Shown in pieces: positions 7,668-10,420 of a DNA stretch of 10,420 bases. The notes beneath the pieces are model-generated. The model was given only the letters and a program-made list of their open reading frames with translations. It was not told the DNA's origin and searched no databases. This stretch comes from CAIOTO01 sp040389165 (lineage in GTDB: Bacteria > Pseudomonadota > Alphaproteobacteria > Paracaedibacterales > CAIOTO01), in contig JAZKAK010000053.1 of NCBI GenBank assembly GCA_040389165.1, positions 1-10,420 of the forward strand. The letters are read 5' to 3'. Each line of letters begins with the position of its first letter. Position 1 is the stretch's first letter. The translations under genes and the position numbers were made by a program.

Positions 7668-8462
7668 ATGAAAATACGTATACTTCTTTCACTAATCTTG
7701 ATTATCACATGTCATAAAACTGATAATGTGCTTATCAACAATGTCTTTGCGCATGAATCCACGCACACGCACCAACCAACCACTTTGCCAAAAATTGATT
7801 GGTCTTTTGGCGGTCTTTTTGGCGTGTTTAAACGTGATCAACTACAACGTGGTTATCAGGTTTACAAAGAAGTCTGTGCAGCGTGTCACGGAATAAAGCG
7901 CGTCTCTTATCGAAATTTAAATGCACTAGGTTTTTCTGAAGCGGCTATTAAAGTGCTCGCTGCAGAACACTTAACGCAAGATGGACCCAACGAAGAGGGG
8001 AAAATGTTTGATCGTCCATCATTACCAAAAGATCCAATGGCTGGCCCCTTCCCCAATGACAATGCCGCACGCGTTGCAAACAATGGCGCACTGCCACCTG
8101 ATTTATCACTGATTGTGAAAGCACGTGTTGGCGGCGCTGATTATGTGCATGCGCTTTTAGTTGGATTCACAACACCACCAACAGATGTACACGTTGAAAA
8201 TGGCCGTCATTATAATGCCTATTTTCCAGGCCATGAAATATCTATGGCGCCTCCGCTACATGACGGACAAGTCACATACAGTGATGGAACGGTTGCTAGT
8301 ACTGATCAAATGTCAAAAGATGTCGTTACGTTTTTAGCATGGGCGGCTGAACCTGAAATGGAAGCACGCAAACAATTGGGCGTAAAAGTATTTTTGTATT
8401 TACTACTTATGAGCGGTTTATTTTATGCAACCATGCGTCGTATTTGGCGACGGGTAAAATAA
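7668..8462 (+). CDS. petC: Cytochrome c1 of the bc1 complex
   Basis: Cytochrome c1 is the haem c subunit of ubiquinol-cytochrome c reductase. It takes electrons from the Rieske protein and passes them to a soluble or membrane cytochrome c on the periplasmic face. Counting from the ATG at 7668, a signal peptide spans about 1-28, haem attaches at CAACH (70-74) in the typical VCAACHGIKRVSYRNL, and the axial Met is Met193 in ISMAPPLHDGQVTYSDGT. A C-terminal anchor spans about 238-256 and ends in basic residues. The frame is open back to an ATG at 7578, but those 30 codons lack family character, and neither ATG has a clear Shine-Dalgarno. petA and petB, normally directly upstream, are absent: the upstream gene is divergent and unrelated. 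The stop is three bases from that of convergent folK. Confidence 0.95.
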   Translation: MKIRILLSLILIITCHKTDNVLINNVFAHESTHTHQPTTLPKIDWSFGGLFGVFKRDQLQRGYQVYKEVCAACHGIKRVSYRNLNALGFSEAAIKVLAAEHLTQDGPNEEGKMFDRPSLPKDPMAGPFPNDNAARVANNGALPPDLSLIVKARVGGADYVHALLVGFTTPPTDVHVENGRHYNAYFPGHEISMAPPLHDGQVTYSDGTVASTDQMSKDVVTFLAWAAEPEMEARKQLGVKVFLYLLLMSGLFYATMRRIWRRVK

Positions 8463-8465
8463 ATA

Positions 8466-8933
8466 TCAACCATCTTCACGTTGTATCAACTCACCCAGCA
8501 TTTCCTGCATACTCTTGCGTGTCACTGGACAAATCCAATCAGGCATTAGCTCGCACAAAGGCTCCAGCACAAACAAGCGCTCTGCAATACGTGGGTGCGG
8601 AATCACAAGCTCATCCGTATTAATGATCAAATCATCATAATACAGCATATCAATATCAATTTCGCGTGGACCATTTTGAAAAGTCTTAATGCGTCCAATA
8701 TGCTGCTGCAATGCTTTCGTTAAGGTGACAAGCGCATCTGGTAAAATATCAGCTTTCCCCATGACCACTTGATTTAAAAATGCAGGTTGATCCGTCACAT
8801 ACAAGGGCTCTGTTTCAATCACAAGGGACGCCCTTAAATCATTCATAAATTCTTGCAAGCCAATTCGCGCCTGTTCAAGATGAAATTCACGGTCACCAAT
8901 ATTACTGCCAAGTGAGAAAATCACCGTTGCCAT
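8466..8933 (-). CDS. folK: 6-hydroxymethyl-7,8-dihydropterin pyrophosphokinase
   Basis: FolK (HPPK) transfers pyrophosphate from ATP to 6-hydroxymethyl-7,8-dihydropterin, the step before dihydropteroate synthase in folate synthesis. The 155-residue length fits the family. Visible motifs are SLGSNIGDR (7-15), ETEPLYVTDQPAFLNQV (40-56), the signature GPREIDIDML (88-97) with the magnesium-binding pair Asp93 and Asp95, and PHPR (112-115). The start is ATG at 8931-8933 with AGGA about ten bases upstream. folP and folB are not alongside. The gene diverges from the Trm112-like gene and converges with petC. Confidence 0.95.
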   Translation of the reverse strand: MATVIFSLGSNIGDREFHLEQARIGLQEFMNDLRASLVIETEPLYVTDQPAFLNQVVMGKADILPDALVTLTKALQQHIGRIKTFQNGPREIDIDMLYYDDLIINTDELVIPHPRIAERLFVLEPLCELMPDWICPVTRKSMQEMLGELIQREDG

Positions 8934-8981
8934 AAAAACTATTCCTGCTTGTTGTTGACCATAATCTACTCTAGAATGGGG

Positions 8982-8988
8982 TATTATA
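8982..8988. promoter_or_regulatory. Overlapping divergent -10 elements for folK and the Trm112-like gene
   Basis: On the minus strand 8983-8988 reads a perfect TATAAT, which would start folK transcription near 8976; a weak TTAATG lies 16 bases upstream of it. On the plus strand 8982-8987 reads TATTAT, which could serve the gene at 9012. A TTGACC at 8955-8960 on the plus strand is 21 bases away, too far for a normal -35. The symmetry suggests one bidirectional site. Confidence 0.4.
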
Positions 8989-9011
8989 AAACCATAATGT
9001 AAGTCATTAAG

Positions 9012-9209
9012 ATGCCCACTGACCCAATGTTACTTTCAATCCTTGTATGTCCAGTCACACGCACGCGACTTATTTATGATGAGAAAGCGGAGGAACTTAT
9101 CAGTGATGTCGCAGGGCTTGCATACCCCATACGCAATGGAATTCCAATTATGCTCGTTACAGAAGCACGCGCATTGAATGAGCCTAAAGACACACATATT
9201 TCAAATTAA
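9012..9209 (+). CDS. UPF0434/Trm112-like protein (YcaR type)
   Basis: The 65-residue protein matches the bacterial UPF0434 family related to Trm112, a small partner that stabilises and activates methyltransferases in eukaryotes and archaea. LLSILVCPVTRTRL and AGLAYPIRNGIPIMLVTEARAL are the family blocks. E. coli YcaR has CPVC; here CPVTR leaves a single cysteine, so zinc binding is unlikely, as I recall for alphaproteobacterial members. The ATG at 9012 is used; an in-frame ATG at 9027 is an alternative, and the Shine-Dalgarno is weak for both. The gene stands alone between divergent folK and a convergent orphan whose stop is 11 bases away. Its partner in this organism is unknown. Confidence 0.88.
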   Translation: MPTDPMLLSILVCPVTRTRLIYDEKAEELISDVAGLAYPIRNGIPIMLVTEARALNEPKDTHISN

Positions 9210-9220
9210 TTCGATGAACA

Positions 9221-10284
9221 TCACCTAAGGAATCTAAGGATATTCCATCTAGAATAAGCTTGTCTTAAGGCCACGTAGCCCAATCTAGTCGCCTTTATAT
9301 TTCCGTCAATATTAGACTGTATTAATGCCGATTGAATCTCATTTTCTTCATCATCAAAAGCACGCGAAAATGACGAGCCACCATCTTTCGCGTTAGATTT
9401 TTCGTATTTTTCATCGTATTTTATCTCAAATGCTTTCACAATATTTCGTTTTAGTTCAGTATTAATAACAAAATATGCCCCATTATGCCGCTCAGACCTT
9501 CGTGTTTCTGTCGTTGCCACTTGGTGAGCTAGATACACATGATCCAGAGAACGCATGTGTGAATTATCAATTAAATGTTTAAGAGCTTCTGGCGTATATA
9601 TAAATCTCTTCGTCATAAAATGAAATCTAGCATAGGGCGACAAACCCTCAGCTGCATATGTGTGTGAATAGCGCAAAATATCACGTAATGAATACGTGGG
9701 CTTAAATATACCTAATTGCCATAAAACATCTGCCACGAATGAAATACAATTATGATTGCCATTTTGCACCCCAGCATTTGTTGCACGCGCACCATACATA
9801 GAATAAGGATACCTCTCAGCACTAGATAAGGCATCTAAATTTGCTAAAACAGCCATCGTTTTTTCAGTTTTTTTGATCCTAAATGTTTTATAGGGCTCAT
9901 AACGTGCATAGGGACTTTTGTACTTAGGATGACACATCATACGTTCAACAATAACGTCGGACGTCTCTTTCCTAACATGATAATCACGTAAACTATAACC
10001 ACAGTGTCTTATTACATCATTTGCTGTCCAATCATCTCGCGTAGATAAATGATAAAGTGATACAGATATTTTTTGCTGCTCAACATCATAATGCTCACAC
10101 ACAAGGGCTGCATGATCATAAATAGGCCTGTGCCAGAAATCAGTCAAAAGACCAAAAACAAGTGTAATGTGCAGCTGATTGTCTTCATGGTAAAGATGAG
10201 AAGACTGAGATAAAGAAGCTTCAAATGGGGATGAAGTCAACATAAAATCATTATATAAAGCACATACTTTCTGATATGTATCAT
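9221..10284 (-). CDS. Orphan, probably secreted, with permuted papain-like His...Cys pattern; apparent frameshift near start
   Basis: I do not recognise this protein. The long frame runs from 10321 (TTG) to the stop at 9221 (366 codons). Two segments suggest a circularly permuted NlpC/P60 or LRAT-like papain fold: DHAALV with His at 10112-10114, and NCISFVADVLWQLGI with Cys at 9746-9748 opening a helix. This is inference from motif order, not a family match. The C-terminal third is charged. The TTG has no Shine-Dalgarno, while AAAGGAGGTGA (10291-10301) precedes an ATG at 10282-10284 in another frame. That frame encodes MIHIRKYVLYIMILC, like the start of a signal peptide, and stops at 10237-10239. 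One extra T in the T4 tract at 10244-10247 would join it to the long frame at MLTSSPFEA. The gene is therefore recently broken, slippage-controlled or affected by a sequence error. Otherwise the ATG at 10243 is the next in-frame start. Confidence 0.7.
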
Positions 10285-10290
10285 CGCTCC

Positions 10291-10301
10291 TCACCTCCTT
10301 T
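10291..10301 (-). promoter_or_regulatory. Near-perfect Shine-Dalgarno for the ATG at 10284
   Basis: The minus strand reads AAAGGAGGTGA, ten bases of which are complementary to the standard 16S rRNA 3' end. GGAGG ends nine bases before the ATG at 10284. It is the strongest ribosome site in the window and points to a start that is out of frame with the long coding frame. Confidence 0.75.
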
Positions 10302-10348
10302 AATACAGCTCTCTCTTGCAAATCAGCGGCATTCCACGCGATCGGAGT

Positions 10349-10376
10349 ACCCCAGATAGTATTGCTTAGGAATTGT
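10349..10376 (-). promoter_or_regulatory. Weak candidate promoter for the orphan at the right edge
   Basis: On the minus strand a TTGCAC -35-like hexamer is followed 16 bases later by TATCTG, a poor -10. Positions are approximate. The remainder, 10322-10420, shows no gene. Confidence 0.2.
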
Positions 10377-10420
10377 GCAAAAATAACTTACACGATTTGA
10401 AAAACTGTAAAACCATGTTA

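Noticed and set aside
9225..9240. Direct repeat CTAAGGA (9225-9231 and 9234-9240) at the end of the orphan gene
   Set aside because: The two short copies fall in coding sequence next to the stop and are easily explained by chance. No attachment-site context is present.
1..10420. CRISPR array, tRNA/rRNA, insertion sequence or toxin-antitoxin/defence locus
   Set aside because: I looked for spaced repeats, cloverleaf segments, transposase motifs and small paired genes and found none that could be supported.

Overview
The window looks like chromosomal core sequence of an AT-rich alphaproteobacterium, probably a host-associated, reduced-genome type of the Holosporales/Rickettsiales kind. Supporting signs are a plant/alphaproteobacterial-type glutamate-cysteine ligase, a DUF721 (DciA-like) gene divergent from mutY, a cytochrome c1 of the alphaproteobacterial/mitochondrial bc1 complex, a zinc-less UPF0434/Trm112-like protein (CPVTR in place of CPxC), an MJ0042-type zinc-ribbon membrane protein, and two secreted-looking orphans. 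The exact taxon is inference.

Layout, left to right: the possible 3' end of an upstream gene (1-59); an AT-rich spacer; a secreted orphan with four mature cysteines (286-1245, +). Converging on it is gshA (1259-2422, -), which follows and overlaps a DUF721/DciA-like gene (2406-2939, -). Ten bases away mutY diverges (2950-3996, +). A long imperfect inverted repeat spans the mutY stop (3963-4039). Then come lon (4065-6485, -), a zinc-ribbon/one-TM protein (6610-7449, -), petC for cytochrome c1 (about 7668-8462, +), folK (8466-8933, -), a Trm112-like gene (9012-9209, +), and an orphan with a permuted papain-like His...Cys arrangement (9221-about 10284, -).

The genes serve unrelated housekeeping roles: thiol redox (GshA), replication helicase loading (DciA-like), oxidative-damage repair (MutY), protein quality control (Lon), respiration (cytochrome c1), folate synthesis (FolK) and assistance to methyltransferases (Trm112-like). 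The only evident operon is DUF721-gshA. Convergent stops lie 3 to 13 bases apart at three junctions, so the DNA is tightly packed, yet usual neighbours are missing (petA/petB beside petC, clpX or hup beside lon, dsbA after DUF721).

Three points deserve most attention. (1) The last gene has a near-perfect Shine-Dalgarno and an ATG opening a signal-peptide-like segment in the wrong frame; one extra T in a T4 tract would join it to the long frame. (2) gshA lacks roughly the last 60 residues of its family. (3) The inverted repeat between mutY and lon duplicates the 3' end of mutY in opposite orientation. I saw no CRISPR array, tRNA, rRNA, insertion sequence or obvious defence system.
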